Under the pieces are notes generated by a model. The model was not told where the DNA came from, did not search any database, and saw only the letters and a list, made by a program, of their open reading frames with translations. Shown piece after piece: positions 7,732 to 17,121 of a stretch of DNA of 64,000 nt; position 1 is the first letter of the stretch; each line of letters begins with the position of its first letter. Made by a program: the position numbers and the translations under genes. Source of the stretch: DATFEN01 sp035691285 (lineage in GTDB: Bacteria; Acidobacteriota; Vicinamibacteria; Fen-336); the NCBI GenBank assembly GCA_035691285.1, contig DASSJI010000111.1, positions 37,174 through 101,173 on the forward strand, in the 5' to 3' direction.

Positions 7732-9002
7732 AGCTCGCGGTGTGGTGCCCGATGCCGCCCTCGCCCTCGGGCATCGCCGACTACGCCGCGGAACAGCTCC
7801 CGTTCCTGAGCGAGCGCTTCGAGGTCGCGGTGGTGGCGGAGGCGCCCGCGGCGCGGCCCGAGGCGGACGTCGATCTGTATCAGCTCGGCAACTCCCCCGC
7901 CCACGGCTTCGTCTACCGGGCGGCCCTGGAGCGCCCCGGCGTCCTGCTGCTCCACGAGTGGAGCCTCCACCACCTGGTGCTCTCGCTGACCGTCGAGCAG
8001 GGCGACGCCGCGTCCTATCTGCGCCAGATGCGCCGCGTCTACGGTGAGCGCGGCTCGTTCCTGGGGCGCCAGGTGGCACGCGCCCTGGGCGGTCCGTTGT
8101 GGCCGGCGCTCTACCCGCTCTGCGAGCGGATCCTGCAGGCGAGCCTCGCGGTCGTGGCGCTGACGCGCTTCGTGGCCGAGCGGGCGCGGCCCCGCGTCGC
8201 GCCGCGCCCGGTCCTGCACCTGCCCCACCATCTCTCGCTGCCCCTCGAGCCCTTGCCAGAGCGCCGCGACGCTCGCCGCGAGCTCGGCCTGCCCGTCGCC
8301 GCCCCGATCGTGACCGCACCTGGCCTGGCCACCGTCTCGAAGCGCCTCGACGTCGCCCTTCGCGCAGTCGTGCGCCTGCGCCGGCGGTTCCCGGATCTGC
8401 GGCTCTGCGTCGCGGGAGGCGTCGAGCCTGGGCTGCCCCTGGAAGCCTGGGCCGCGAGCGACCCCGCGGCCCTCGTCGTGACCGGGCGCCTCGATCTGGA
8501 CGCCTTCCTGCGCCATCTCGTGGCAGCCGACCTCGTGCTGGCGCTCCGCTTCCCCACCCACGGCGAGATCTCGGGCGCCCTGGTGCGCTCCCTGGGGGCG
8601 GGGCGCGCCGCGCTCGTGACCGCTGGCACGCCGGCCGCCGAGGAATTCCCCGAGGGCCTCGTCGTGCCCATTGACCCAGACCGCGGCGAAGAGGAGGAGC
8701 TGGTGGCCCTCATCGGGACGCTCCTCGAGGACGCCGCGCTCCGCGAGAGGATCGGCGGGCGCGCTCGCGCCCACGTGCTCCGCCACCACGGCCTCCGCGA
8801 TGCCACGACGCGCCTCGCCGACTTCCTCGTCGAGGTCGCGAGCCGCCGCGAGGAACTCGCTGCCCTCGTGCGCCTCGAGCCCGAGGCGGAGGCGGGGCTC
8901 TACGCGCAGCTCCTGGACGAGGTGCGCTTCGCAGCCCAGGACCTCGGCCTCGCGCAGCTCCCGGGCGGGATCGAGGACGACCTGCGTTCCCTGGCGCCGT
9001 GA
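7728..9002 (+). CDS. GT4-like glycosyltransferase (GT-B fold)
   Basis: A 424-residue protein starting at GTG 7728, overlapping the previous stop by 4 bp. The N-terminus KLAVWCPMPPSPSGIADYA is a pattern seen in GT4-like proteins that begin with W-P-P-S-GI-Y. The C-terminal domain has APGLATVSKRLDVALRAV, a VTGRLDLDAFLRHL sheet-helix and FPTHGEISGALVRSLGAG, where the usual second Glu region reads HGEISGAL. A helical tail of about 70 residues follows. The E-x7-E motif is less canonical than in the two paralogues upstream, so donor use may differ. It overlaps the GT2 gene by 4 bp. Confidence 0.82.
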   Translation: MKLAVWCPMPPSPSGIADYAAEQLPFLSERFEVAVVAEAPAARPEADVDLYQLGNSPAHGFVYRAALERPGVLLLHEWSLHHLVLSLTVEQGDAASYLRQMRRVYGERGSFLGRQVARALGGPLWPALYPLCERILQASLAVVALTRFVAERARPRVAPRPVLHLPHHLSLPLEPLPERRDARRELGLPVAAPIVTAPGLATVSKRLDVALRAVVRLRRRFPDLRLCVAGGVEPGLPLEAWAASDPAALVVTGRLDLDAFLRHLVAADLVLALRFPTHGEISGALVRSLGAGRAALVTAGTPAAEEFPEGLVVPIDPDRGEEEELVALIGTLLEDAALRERIGGRARAHVLRHHGLRDATTRLADFLVEVASRREELAALVRLEPEAEAGLYAQLLDEVRFAAQDLGLAQLPGGIEDDLRSLAP

Positions 9003-9724
9003 CGCCGCGCCTGTCGGTCGTGATCCCCGCCTTCAACGAGGAGAGGCGCCTCCCCGAGAGCATCGCGCGGGTCCGCGCCTTCCTGGAGGCGCGCGGCCAG
9101 AGCTTCGAGATCGTCGTGGCCGACGACGGCTCGCAGGACGCGACCGCCGCCGTCGCGGAAGCCTCGGGAGGCCCGGCGACGCGCGTGCTGCGGGGCGAGC
9201 GCAATCGCGGCAAGGGCCACGCCGTGCGGCGTGGCATGCGGGCCGCGCGCGGCGAGAGGCGCCTCATGACCGATGCCGACCTCTCGGCGCCCATCGAGGA
9301 GCTCGTTCGGCTCGAGGAGCGCCTGGACCAGGGCTACGACGTGGCGATCGGGTCGCGGGCGGTTCAAGGCGCGCGGATCGAGGTCCGCCAGGGACGCTTC
9401 CGGGAGACGGCGGGTCGGGCCTTCAACGTGCTGGTGCGGCTCCTGCTCCTGCCCCGCATCCGGGACACCCAGTGCGGCTTCAAGCTGTTCACGGCCCGGG
9501 CGGCGGAGGTCGTCTTCGAGAAGGTGCGCCTCGACGGCTTCTCGTTCGACGTCGAGGCGCTGTACGTCGCGCGGCGGGCCGGCCTGCAGGTCGCGGAGGT
9601 TCCGGTCGTCTGGCGCAACGACGCCGCGACGCGGGTGGGCGGCCTGTCGGGCGCCCGCGCGTTCCTGGACCTCGCGCGGATCCGCCTGAACGGCGTCCGG
9701 GGGCGCTACGGCCCGGCGTTGTAG
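8999..9724 (+). CDS. GT2 glycosyltransferase, dolichyl-phosphate glucosyltransferase-like
   Basis: A 241-residue GT-A enzyme. Motifs in order: VVIPAFNEERRLPESI (nucleotide binding), VADDGSQDAT, MTDADLSAP (the DxD metal/donor site), GSRAV and DTQCGFKLF. The last two are characteristic of the Alg5/DPM-like group that makes polyprenyl-phosphate sugars. The start is GTG at 8999, overlapping the previous stop by 4 bp. There are no C-terminal membrane helices. It likely supplies a lipid-phosphate sugar to a GT-C enzyme such as the one at the window's left edge (inference). Its 3' end overlaps the convergent gene by 19 bp. Confidence 0.88.
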   Translation: MTPRLSVVIPAFNEERRLPESIARVRAFLEARGQSFEIVVADDGSQDATAAVAEASGGPATRVLRGERNRGKGHAVRRGMRAARGERRLMTDADLSAPIEELVRLEERLDQGYDVAIGSRAVQGARIEVRQGRFRETAGRAFNVLVRLLLLPRIRDTQCGFKLFTARAAEVVFEKVRLDGFSFDVEALYVARRAGLQVAEVPVVWRNDAATRVGGLSGARAFLDLARIRLNGVRGRYGPAL

Positions 9725-9726
9725 CG
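9704..9726. terminator. Stem-loop in overlapping convergent 3' ends
   Basis: CGCTAC (9704-9709) and GTAGCG (9721-9726) form a perfect 6-bp stem around an 11-nt loop, exactly where the GT2 gene and the convergent SurA-N-like gene overlap. There is no T-tract. A bidirectional terminator role is plausible only. Confidence 0.3.
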
Positions 9727-10170
9727 GATCGTCGCGGCGGCGCGCAGGTCCCGCACCCACTCCTCGATGCGCTCGTTGAGCGTCTGTCCCTCCTCGCCCT
9801 CGTCGGCGGCGAAGCGGAAGGAGATGTACTTCAACACCACGGCCTCGCGCCGAGCCAGGGCGCAGAGCGCCGGATCCGAGGCGAGCTCGGGCGCCTTGGC
9901 CGCGAGGTCGGCGCAGGCCGCAGTGGCCTCGTCCCGTGTCAGCACGGCCTGCGGCAGGCGCGCGGCCTCCTGGTACATCAGCCGCTCGTCGAGCAGGGCC
10001 TCGAGGGCCGCACCACGGCCGAGCCGCTTCAGCCGCTCGAAGAGGCGCACCTCCGAGAGCAGGATCGGCTCGCCGCCCAGGTCGGCCAGGACCCGCTCGA
10101 TCACGTCCTCGGCGGAAACCGAGACCGCGAGCGCGACGAGGAGCGTGGCGGCGGCACACCTAGAACGCAT
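9706..10170 (-). CDS. Periplasmic SurA-N-like protein lacking a PPIase domain
   Basis: A 154-residue secreted protein. The signal peptide runs to about residue 20 (SVSA/E). The mature start, VIERVLADLGGEPILLSEVRLFERLKRL, follows the V--G-PIL-SEV pattern of the SurA N-terminal chaperone domain, followed by helices. No parvulin domain is present and the protein stops after the SurA_N-sized region. It is the last gene of the minus-strand run and overlaps the Omp85 gene by 11 bp, so a chaperone role in outer-membrane protein delivery is a reasonable inference. Its two cysteines in the mature part (ATAACADL and DPALCAL) could form a disulfide. Confidence 0.65.
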   Translation of the reverse strand: MRSRCAAATLLVALAVSVSAEDVIERVLADLGGEPILLSEVRLFERLKRLGRGAALEALLDERLMYQEAARLPQAVLTRDEATAACADLAAKAPELASDPALCALARREAVVLKYISFRFAADEGEEGQTLNERIEEWVRDLRAAATIRYNAGP

Positions 10171-12760
10171 GGCCCACCGTGAAGTGGATGCGCGAGGCCT
10201 CCTCTTCGGGCTTGCGGTCGAGCTTCACGGCCCAGTCCAGGCGCACGGGTCCGAAGGCGGTCCGGTAGCGCAGGCCGACGCCGGCGCTCGCGCGGATGTC
10301 CCCGAGGTCGATGTCGGAGGCGAACGGATAGACGTTGCCGAGGTCGGAGAAGAGCGCCAGGGAGAAGCGCTGGGTGGCGTCGAAGCGAAGCTCCAGGCTG
10401 CCGAGGAGGAGGCCGTTGCCGCCCTCCTCGAGCACGCCGTCGGTGGGAAAACCCCGGAAGCTGAAGTCGCCCCCCGCGAAGAAGCGCTCGGGGAGCGGCA
10501 GGCGCGTCTTCTCCTCGAAGCCGAAGGTGCGGGCGAGGCCGAGCCTGGCCGAGGCCGCGAGCAGCGTGCGGGGCAGCACGCGCCGGTAGCTGGCCGCCTG
10601 GAGGTAGCTCTTCAGGAACGGATCGCCTCCCAGGGCCCGCAGGGAGAGCTGCAGGTCGGCACCCACGAACGATCCGCGCCGCGGCTCGAGGGGATCGTCC
10701 CGGGTGTCCTGGACCACCGAGAAGGACGGACCCGAGATGGTGGCGTCCTGGAACTGGCGGTCCACCTCGTCCTGCGGAACCTCGACGTTGAAGGTGTCGG
10801 TCTTCTGGTAGGCGTAGCGCGTGATCAGGGTGCGGCCGCCGCGAATCCGGAACAGGGTCTGGACGAGCCCGCCCCCCTTCACGTAGTCGAAGCCCTCGCG
10901 GTCCTCCTCCTCGCGGAAGCCGGTGACGTAGAGCTCCAGGCGGCGGCCGAGCAGGTAGGGCTCCTTGTAGCTCACCAGGAACCGGCTGGAGGTGAGGCTG
11001 CCGCGGGCGAAGGCGGTGAGGGTGCGGTCCATGCCGAACAGGTTGCGGCGCGTGACCTCGAGGCTGCCGCGCAGCTTCTCGCGGTCGCCGTAGCCCACCC
11101 CGTAGGCGAAGGTGCGGAACGGCGCCTCTCTCGTGTCGACGAGCACGCTGCGCCGACCGGCCGCCTCGGACTCGACCTCGACGAGGGTGGCGCGCTCGAG
11201 GATGGGCAGCGCGCCGAGCCGGCGCTGGCTCTCGAGCACGTCGCCGACGCCCAGGGGACCGCCCTCCTCGACGAGCAGCTCGCGCCTCACTACCTCCTCG
11301 CGGGTGTCACGCAGGCCCCGGACGATGATGCGGTCCACGCGGGTGCGCTCCCCGGGCGTCACGCGCAGTCTCACGACGGCTGTGCCGCGGTCGTCCGAGA
11401 GCGAGACCTCGGGCGCGACCTCAGCGCTCAGGTAGCCGGCGTTGCGCCAGGCGAGGAGCAGGGCGTGACGGTCGAGGGCCACGTCCCGGATCCGGTAGGG
11501 CCGTCCGGCGCGCGTGCGTAGCTCGCGGGGCAAAGCGGCGCCCGTCTCGGAGGCCTCGGGGGGCGTCTCCACGGAGAACGACTCCACCAGGCAGCGCGGG
11601 CCCGGAGCGAGTCGGAACGTCACCGGCACGTCGCCCCCGGTGTCGGGAACGTCGGCCTCGGCCCGGGCCTCGAAGTGGCCGTCCGCTTCGAGGGCGCCGA
11701 CGAGAGCGCGCACGTCGTCGTCGAGAAGCGCGTCGCGCACCGGCTCGCCCACGCGGGTCTTCACGAGCGCGCTCGGGGATCCGCCGGCGAAGCGCAGCGC
11801 GGCGCAGCGCCACGCCGGGCCGGCGTCGACGTCGTACACGATGCGCTCGCCCCCGGGCAGCGGCTCCACCCGGTGCGTGGCGCTGGCGTTCCGGTGGCCG
11901 CGGGCGACGAGCGTCTCCTCGAGGCGCTCCGCGCCGGCCTCGCGGGCGTCGAGGCTCGCGCCTCCCTCGCGCAGCAGCGTCTCCACTGCCCGGCGCGCCT
12001 TAGCCGGCGCGGCGTCCCCCCGGAAGTCCACCCGCATCCAGGGCCCGGGGGTCACGACGAAGCTCAAAGCCACTCGGCCCGCTGCGGGGTCGTAGGCCTC
12101 GCGCACCTCCACCGCGGCGCGCCAGCGCCCGCCCTGGGCAAGACGCGCGCGCATCCTCTCGGCCGCAGCCTGGGCCACGGCCCGCTCGAACGCCTTTCCG
12201 GCACGCGGGCGGATGAGCGGCTCGAGCAGCAGGGCCAGGCCGCCGCTCGTGCCCTCGATCGAGGCGCGCGAGACCCGCACGAGGGGGCCGCTCGCGAGCT
12301 GGAAAACCGCGTCCGTACCTCCGGGACGGCGCTCGGCGCGCGCCTCGACGCGCGCTTCGAGGTAGCCCTTCCGGACCAGGGCGAGGGCGACCTGGGCCGC
12401 AGCCGCGTCGAGGCGAGGCGGCCACAGCGGCTCGCCGGACTGGAAGCGGGCGGCTCGCCGGACGGCCTTCGGCGAGATCACGGAGGCCCCCTCGACGCGG
12501 ACGGCCGCGAGGCGCGGCGCCGGGACGAACCGGAACACGAGCTGCGCCCCGCTCGCGTCCTCGCGCACGGAGACCACCACGTCCTCGAACTCGCCGGTGG
12601 CGTAGAGGCGCTGCACGGCGTCGCGGACGCGCTCCGGACGCAGCTCGTCCCCCGGCGCGATCCCCACGTAGCGCAGAAGACGCTCGACGTCCCGCTCCGG
12701 CGCCTCGAGGCGCACCGACGTCACGGCGGGCAGGGCCGCGAGCAACAGCGCCAGGATCAC
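10160..12760 (-). CDS. Omp85-family outer membrane protein (TamA/BamA-like)
   Basis: An 866-residue Omp85 protein. A short signal peptide (residues 1-15, starting at GTG 12760) is followed by roughly 480 residues of repeated POTRA-like units (for example VTSVRLEAPERDVERLLRY at the start) and a C-terminal 16-strand-type barrel. The barrel carries the diagnostic FRGF motif in FFAGGDFSFRGFPTDG and ends in Phe, the usual beta-signal. About five or six POTRA units fit the length, more than E. coli TamA (three). It directly follows tamB with a 4-bp overlap (GTGA), which argues for the TAM partner role in outer-membrane assembly or lipid transport; no other bamA is visible in the window. Confidence 0.9.
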   Translation of the reverse strand: MILALLLAALPAVTSVRLEAPERDVERLLRYVGIAPGDELRPERVRDAVQRLYATGEFEDVVVSVREDASGAQLVFRFVPAPRLAAVRVEGASVISPKAVRRAARFQSGEPLWPPRLDAAAAQVALALVRKGYLEARVEARAERRPGGTDAVFQLASGPLVRVSRASIEGTSGGLALLLEPLIRPRAGKAFERAVAQAAAERMRARLAQGGRWRAAVEVREAYDPAAGRVALSFVVTPGPWMRVDFRGDAAPAKARRAVETLLREGGASLDAREAGAERLEETLVARGHRNASATHRVEPLPGGERIVYDVDAGPAWRCAALRFAGGSPSALVKTRVGEPVRDALLDDDVRALVGALEADGHFEARAEADVPDTGGDVPVTFRLAPGPRCLVESFSVETPPEASETGAALPRELRTRAGRPYRIRDVALDRHALLLAWRNAGYLSAEVAPEVSLSDDRGTAVVRLRVTPGERTRVDRIIVRGLRDTREEVVRRELLVEEGGPLGVGDVLESQRRLGALPILERATLVEVESEAAGRRSVLVDTREAPFRTFAYGVGYGDREKLRGSLEVTRRNLFGMDRTLTAFARGSLTSSRFLVSYKEPYLLGRRLELYVTGFREEEDREGFDYVKGGGLVQTLFRIRGGRTLITRYAYQKTDTFNVEVPQDEVDRQFQDATISGPSFSVVQDTRDDPLEPRRGSFVGADLQLSLRALGGDPFLKSYLQAASYRRVLPRTLLAASARLGLARTFGFEEKTRLPLPERFFAGGDFSFRGFPTDGVLEEGGNGLLLGSLELRFDATQRFSLALFSDLGNVYPFASDIDLGDIRASAGVGLRYRTAFGPVRLDWAVKLDRKPEEEASRIHFTVGHAF

Positions 12761-15700
12761 TTGGAGTGGCGCAGGCGTACGTCCAGGCCCGCGCCCCCCG
12801 GGACGGCCTGTGTCACGAGGATCGAGAAGCGGTCGGAGAGCGTGTACTCCACGGAGAGCAGGCGCTCGTCGGTGCTCCTGAGATCGACCGAGTAGAGCAC
12901 CGACAGGTCGCGGCCGACCCGCTTGCCGACCGTGAGGCGCGCGGTGGGATCGGAGATCCCGCCTCGGACGACGGATGGGTCGATCGAGAAGCGCGAGAGG
13001 CCGAGCAGCCTCTCGGCGCCCCGCTCCAGACCCACCTCCTCGCTGATGCGGCCTGCGGCGAGGGTGGCCGCGCCGGTGGCGGCCAGGCGCGAGGCGTCGA
13101 GCTGCGACGTCTGCAGACTCGACAGCGCGCTCTCGTCGGCCCCCGCCAGCAGGTTGAGGATCTGGACGGCGGCCAGGGGCGGATCCGAGGTGAGCGTCGG
13201 GTAGACGCGCTCGAGCGTCCCGTTCATCTTCAGGGTCACCCGATAGCTGCGCACGCGGGACTCGGCCTCGATGTTGAAGACGGGGTCGATCGTCTGCGGG
13301 TTGATGAAGTCGATGGTGCCGCGCCGGATCACGTAGGTATTGCCCTGGAAGTACACGCGGCCACGGTCGACCTCGGCGCGTCCGGAGAGCACGGGCGCAT
13401 CGGCGGCGCCCGTCAGGCGCAGCTCGGCGCGGGCGTCGAGGGTGGCCAGGTTGTTGTCCACCGACAGCGTGCCCGGGGCGCGCAGCCGCAGGTCGTAGCG
13501 CAGGCTGCTCGCGCCCGGCAGCGGCGAGACGCGCGGCGCCGAGGCGGTCAGGAGCTCCGACGCGACGTCGTAGCGCCGCGTCCAGCGGGCCTGCCTCACG
13601 TCGATGGCTCCAGCCAGCCACTGCGTCTGGGCGTCGCCGAACAGCCGCGCGTCTGCGTCGAAGACGGCGCGCAGCCCCTCGGGATAGCGGAGGCTCAAGG
13701 CCGTCCCCGTCCCGCGCACCTCGAAGGAGCGCAGCACGCCCTGGGCGTAGGCCACCTCGCCTTGAAGCTGCAGCTCGCCGCCCCCGAAGCGACCCGTCAC
13801 GTCCTCCAGGACGGCGGTCGACTCGTCGAAGCGCAGCACGCCGCGCACGTCGTCGATGCCCTGGGGAATGCCGCGCACGCGCAGCCCCGCCCTCTCCACC
13901 TCGAGCCGGCCGGCGACACGCGGCGTCTCGCGGCTCCCCTCGACGGCGAGGGCGAGCCGGGCGGCGCCGCGGCCGCGCACGCGCCGCGTGACCGCGGTGA
14001 GCGCCTGCAGGTCCGCGTCGCCCTGGATCTGCAGCGAAACCGGTGCGGAGGGCCGCAGGCCGAGCGCTCCGTTCACGACCAGGCTGGTGCCTTCGCCCAC
14101 GAGGCGCAGCTCCGACAGCTCGATGCGCCCCGCCTTCAGGCGAACGAGCAGAGGCTCGGCGTTCCGTACCGGGTAGTCGAGGAGCGGGAGCTCGATGGAC
14201 GAGACGAGCGCCTCGCCCTCGAGGGCATCCGGCTCCGCCAGGGGGCCCTCCAGGCGCAGGTCGCCGCTCGCCACGATCGCGGCGGCTCCCGGCAGCGCCG
14301 GCGCCAGGACGCGCAGGTACGGGTCGATGCTGGTGTCGCGCAGGGACAGCCTCAGCGCCGCAGCGTGGGGCGCGGCGATCGCAACACGCCCCTCGCCCGT
14401 CAGATCGAGCCGGGCCGAGGCGAGCCGAGCCTCGAGCTCCGCCTGGCCGTCGCCGCTCGACCGCAGGCGCAGCTCGAGGGCCCCGAGGCCCTCGTCGCCC
14501 AGGAAGAGGCGCGGTGAAGCGAACCGCGCGTCGAGGCGCGGACGCGCGAGGGGACCCTGGACGCGTGCCTCGCCGGCGACGCGCCCTCCCAGGCGCGCGC
14601 CGCCGGGCAGCGCCGGCGCGACGTCGTCCAGCGCGACGTCCTGGACCTCGGCGAGGCCGTCGTAGACGCCGTCGCGCGTGACCGAGCCCCGGAACACCAC
14701 GGTTCCGCCACCGACCCCGGCGCGCCCGAAGCTGACCTGGGTGCGGTCGCCCTCGAGCTCGGAGCGCACTTCGAGCTCGCGGAATTCGGTGCCGCGGAAG
14801 CGCCCGTGGCCGGCGCTCACGCGCAGCGACCCGAACGGGGCGCTGCGCCGGCCGCCGAGGTCCGCCTCGCCTGAGAGGTTTGCGTCGAGGGCGAGGTCCA
14901 GCTGCAGGGCTTCTTGGAAGTCGCTGGCAGGCCAGGCGCGGAAGCGCAGCTGCGCCTCGATCCCGTCCTCCTCGCCGAGGGGACCCGTCTCGGTCCGCCC
15001 GTCGAGCCACAGCTCGGCGCCGCCCTTCCTGAGCGCCAGCGAGTGGGAGCGCACCTCCCCCGCGTCGAGGGTTCCGGCCCATTCGGCGTCGCCCCAGTCC
15101 ACGCCCAGGTAGCCGATGTCGGTGCCCGAGAAGCGACCGTCGAAGAGAGGGTCGAAGGTGTGACCGCGCCAGCGACCGCGGAAGCGTCCGCTCCCCGCGA
15201 TGCCGGCGGGCGCCGCAGCGACCTGCCCGAGGGCGCGACGCAGCCGTGCCAGCAGGCGGTCCGCGCCCTCGAGGTCGCCGCTGTCCGCGTCCAGCGCCAG
15301 GTCCGCACGATCGTCGGCCTCGATCGTTCCCGCGATGCGGGCCTGGAGGGCCGGGGTCCGGAGGTCGGCCCGCTCCACGCGCTGGCGACCGTCCTGGGCG
15401 CTCCACTCGAAGCGGCCCTCGAGGGGCGTGCGGCCATCCGCGCCACGGGCGAGGTCCAGGCCCATCTTGCCGCTGATCCGGCGGGGCCATCCGCGCGGCC
15501 ACTCGACTTCGAGCTCACCGCTCGCCGCGGAGGCGACCTGCAGGTCCCCCCAGTCGAACACCGCGCGCAGCGCGCCCTCGGCGTCGATGCCGTGCAGCGT
15601 GGCCCTGACGCGGGCCGCGCCCGGCGCGGGCGGAACGTCCACGTCGAAGCGCCCGCTGCCGCCCAGAAGCTCGGCCTCGAGGCCCCGGAGCCTCAGGCCT

Positions 15701-16620
15701 CGCGGGTCCTTCTCGAGCGCGGTCGAGAAGCGCTCGACGCTCACCGTCTCGAAGCGCCCGTTCGTCCCCACCAGGCGGCCGGTCACGTGGAGCTGGCTCC
15801 GGTTCAGGAGCGCCCGGCCGTCGAAGTGGGCGGCACCCGCGAGGCCGAGTCCCGACTGCAGCACGTGGCGGTCGAGGAGGCCGAGCTCCAGGCGCCCTCG
15901 CAGGCGCACGTCCACGGCCGGGTCCCCGCGCAGGCGGACGACGCCCGAGTAGGCGAGATCCGTGTCCTTCGCCCGCAGGTGGGCCTGCTTCACGAGCACC
16001 TGCGGGCCGTCCAGCTCCAGGTCGAGCTCCGTGCCCACGGGCAGTTCCGGCCCCTTCCCGATGCGGAGACGGCCCGGACTAAAACGCAGGCTGCCCGCCA
16101 GGATGCCGGCACGGCGGGCCAGGAGGCGGCCCTCGAAGTCGGGCAGGTCGGCCACGAGCGGCACGCGTCGATGGTCGACGTGAAGCGCCCCGTCGAGGAT
16201 CTGGAGCCGCCGCACTCGCACCTCGACGCCTCCCTCCGCGCCCCGGGCCAGCTCCGGGATGTCGTCGCCGCCCTGCGCCCACGCGTTCACGCGGACGATC
16301 GGGCGCTCTAGCTCGACCCGGGCGAAGACCACGCGCCCGTCGAGGCGCGGCGTGAGGCTCGGCACGAGGAGCGCCCGCTCCAGCTCCAGGAACGGGAGCG
16401 CTTCCGGGGCGGCCCCGGCGATGCGCAGGCCGGTGATTTCCACGGCGAAGGGCCAGAGCCGGAAACGCACGGAGGCGACGCGGGCGTCGCGTCCGAGCAG
16501 CGTCCGAAGGCCGGCCTCCGCGCGGCGCGCCGACCACTCGGGAAGCCGCCAGAGCGAGTAGACGAGACCCAGCAGCAGCAGCAGCAGGACGGTGCGCCGG
16601 CGAATCACGCGGCCCCGCAT
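12757..16620 (-). CDS. tamB: TamB/YtfN-family translocation and assembly protein (DUF490)
   Basis: A 1287-residue AsmA-like bridge protein. One N-terminal membrane anchor (about residues 9-25, LLLLLLG core) is followed by a long repetitive beta-rich region with G-x-L/F-x-V periodicity, forming the lipid-carrying groove. The C-terminal TamB/DUF490 domain includes VDRGRVYFQGNTYVIRRG, INPQTIDPVFNIEAE and LTSDPPLAAVQILNLLAG, all typical of TamB. TamB proteins span the periplasm and work with TamA in outer-membrane protein assembly or phospholipid transport. Here tamB precedes the Omp85 gene, the reverse of the E. coli tamA-tamB order. The ATG at 16620 lies 6 bp after the biotin-carrier stop. Confidence 0.92.
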   Translation of the reverse strand: MRGRVIRRRTVLLLLLLGLVYSLWRLPEWSARRAEAGLRTLLGRDARVASVRFRLWPFAVEITGLRIAGAAPEALPFLELERALLVPSLTPRLDGRVVFARVELERPIVRVNAWAQGGDDIPELARGAEGGVEVRVRRLQILDGALHVDHRRVPLVADLPDFEGRLLARRAGILAGSLRFSPGRLRIGKGPELPVGTELDLELDGPQVLVKQAHLRAKDTDLAYSGVVRLRGDPAVDVRLRGRLELGLLDRHVLQSGLGLAGAAHFDGRALLNRSQLHVTGRLVGTNGRFETVSVERFSTALEKDPRGLRLRGLEAELLGGSGRFDVDVPPAPGAARVRATLHGIDAEGALRAVFDWGDLQVASAASGELEVEWPRGWPRRISGKMGLDLARGADGRTPLEGRFEWSAQDGRQRVERADLRTPALQARIAGTIEADDRADLALDADSGDLEGADRLLARLRRALGQVAAAPAGIAGSGRFRGRWRGHTFDPLFDGRFSGTDIGYLGVDWGDAEWAGTLDAGEVRSHSLALRKGGAELWLDGRTETGPLGEEDGIEAQLRFRAWPASDFQEALQLDLALDANLSGEADLGGRRSAPFGSLRVSAGHGRFRGTEFRELEVRSELEGDRTQVSFGRAGVGGGTVVFRGSVTRDGVYDGLAEVQDVALDDVAPALPGGARLGGRVAGEARVQGPLARPRLDARFASPRLFLGDEGLGALELRLRSSGDGQAELEARLASARLDLTGEGRVAIAAPHAAALRLSLRDTSIDPYLRVLAPALPGAAAIVASGDLRLEGPLAEPDALEGEALVSSIELPLLDYPVRNAEPLLVRLKAGRIELSELRLVGEGTSLVVNGALGLRPSAPVSLQIQGDADLQALTAVTRRVRGRGAARLALAVEGSRETPRVAGRLEVERAGLRVRGIPQGIDDVRGVLRFDESTAVLEDVTGRFGGGELQLQGEVAYAQGVLRSFEVRGTGTALSLRYPEGLRAVFDADARLFGDAQTQWLAGAIDVRQARWTRRYDVASELLTASAPRVSPLPGASSLRYDLRLRAPGTLSVDNNLATLDARAELRLTGAADAPVLSGRAEVDRGRVYFQGNTYVIRRGTIDFINPQTIDPVFNIEAESRVRSYRVTLKMNGTLERVYPTLTSDPPLAAVQILNLLAGADESALSSLQTSQLDASRLAATGAATLAAGRISEEVGLERGAERLLGLSRFSIDPSVVRGGISDPTARLTVGKRVGRDLSVLYSVDLRSTDERLLSVEYTLSDRFSILVTQAVPGGAGLDVRLRHSK

Positions 16621-16626
16621 CGGTCC

Positions 16627-17121
16627 CTAACCCACGACGGCGAGCAGCGCCCCCGTTTCGACCGCCTGCCCGTCGCGCACGGCGATCTCGCGAACGAGGC
16701 CCGCGCGGGGCGAGCGGATTTCGTTCTCCATCTTCATCGCTTCCATGACGAGGAGGCCTTGTCCCGCCTCCACGGCGGTTCCTGGCAGCACGAGGACACG
16801 CACGATCTTCCCGGGCATCGGCGCGCTGAGCCGCGCCGGGCCGCCCGCGGCAGGCTTCCCGCCCAGGGCGCCGCCGCGCACGGCGTCGCGCAGCTCCACC
16901 GCCAGGCGATCGTCGTCGAAGACGACGATGCAGCCGCCGGCGCGCGCCTCGAGGCCCAGCTCGAGATTGCGGCCGTCCACCAAGAGGCTCACGAAGTGCC
17001 GGCCGTTCTCGCGCCAGTCCACCTCGAAGCGCCGATCGTCCACGGTGACGTCGTAGCGGTCGCCGCGGCCCTTCACCTCGACGCGCAAGGCGCGGCCCTC
17101 GACCAGCGCCTCGAAGATCAC
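16627..17121 (-). CDS. Biotin carboxyl carrier protein of acyl-CoA carboxylase
   Basis: A 164-residue protein whose C-terminal 70 residues form a biotinyl/lipoyl domain. The biotin site is EAMKMENEI with Lys130; flanking strands (APMPGKIVRVLV, GTAVEAGQ) are canonical. The N-terminal 90 residues form a beta-rich region that in propionyl-CoA carboxylases bridges carboxylase and transferase. The GTG at 17121 overlaps the biotin carboxylase stop by 4 bp. Separating the carrier from the carboxylase is less common than the fused alpha-subunit form. It carries CO2 between the products of the two upstream genes. Confidence 0.9.
   Translation of the reverse strand: MIFEALVEGRALRVEVKGRGDRYDVTVDDRRFEVDWRENGRHFVSLLVDGRNLELGLEARAGGCIVVFDDDRLAVELRDAVRGGALGGKPAAGGPARLSAPMPGKIVRVLVLPGTAVEAGQGLLVMEAMKMENEIRSPRAGLVREIAVRDGQAVETGALLAVVG

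Noticed and set aside
12761..15502. Upstream extension of the Omp85 reading frame through tamB
   Set aside because: The extension lies entirely inside tamB in another frame and is Arg/Pro/Gly-rich; the signal peptide starting at GTG 12760 marks the real start.
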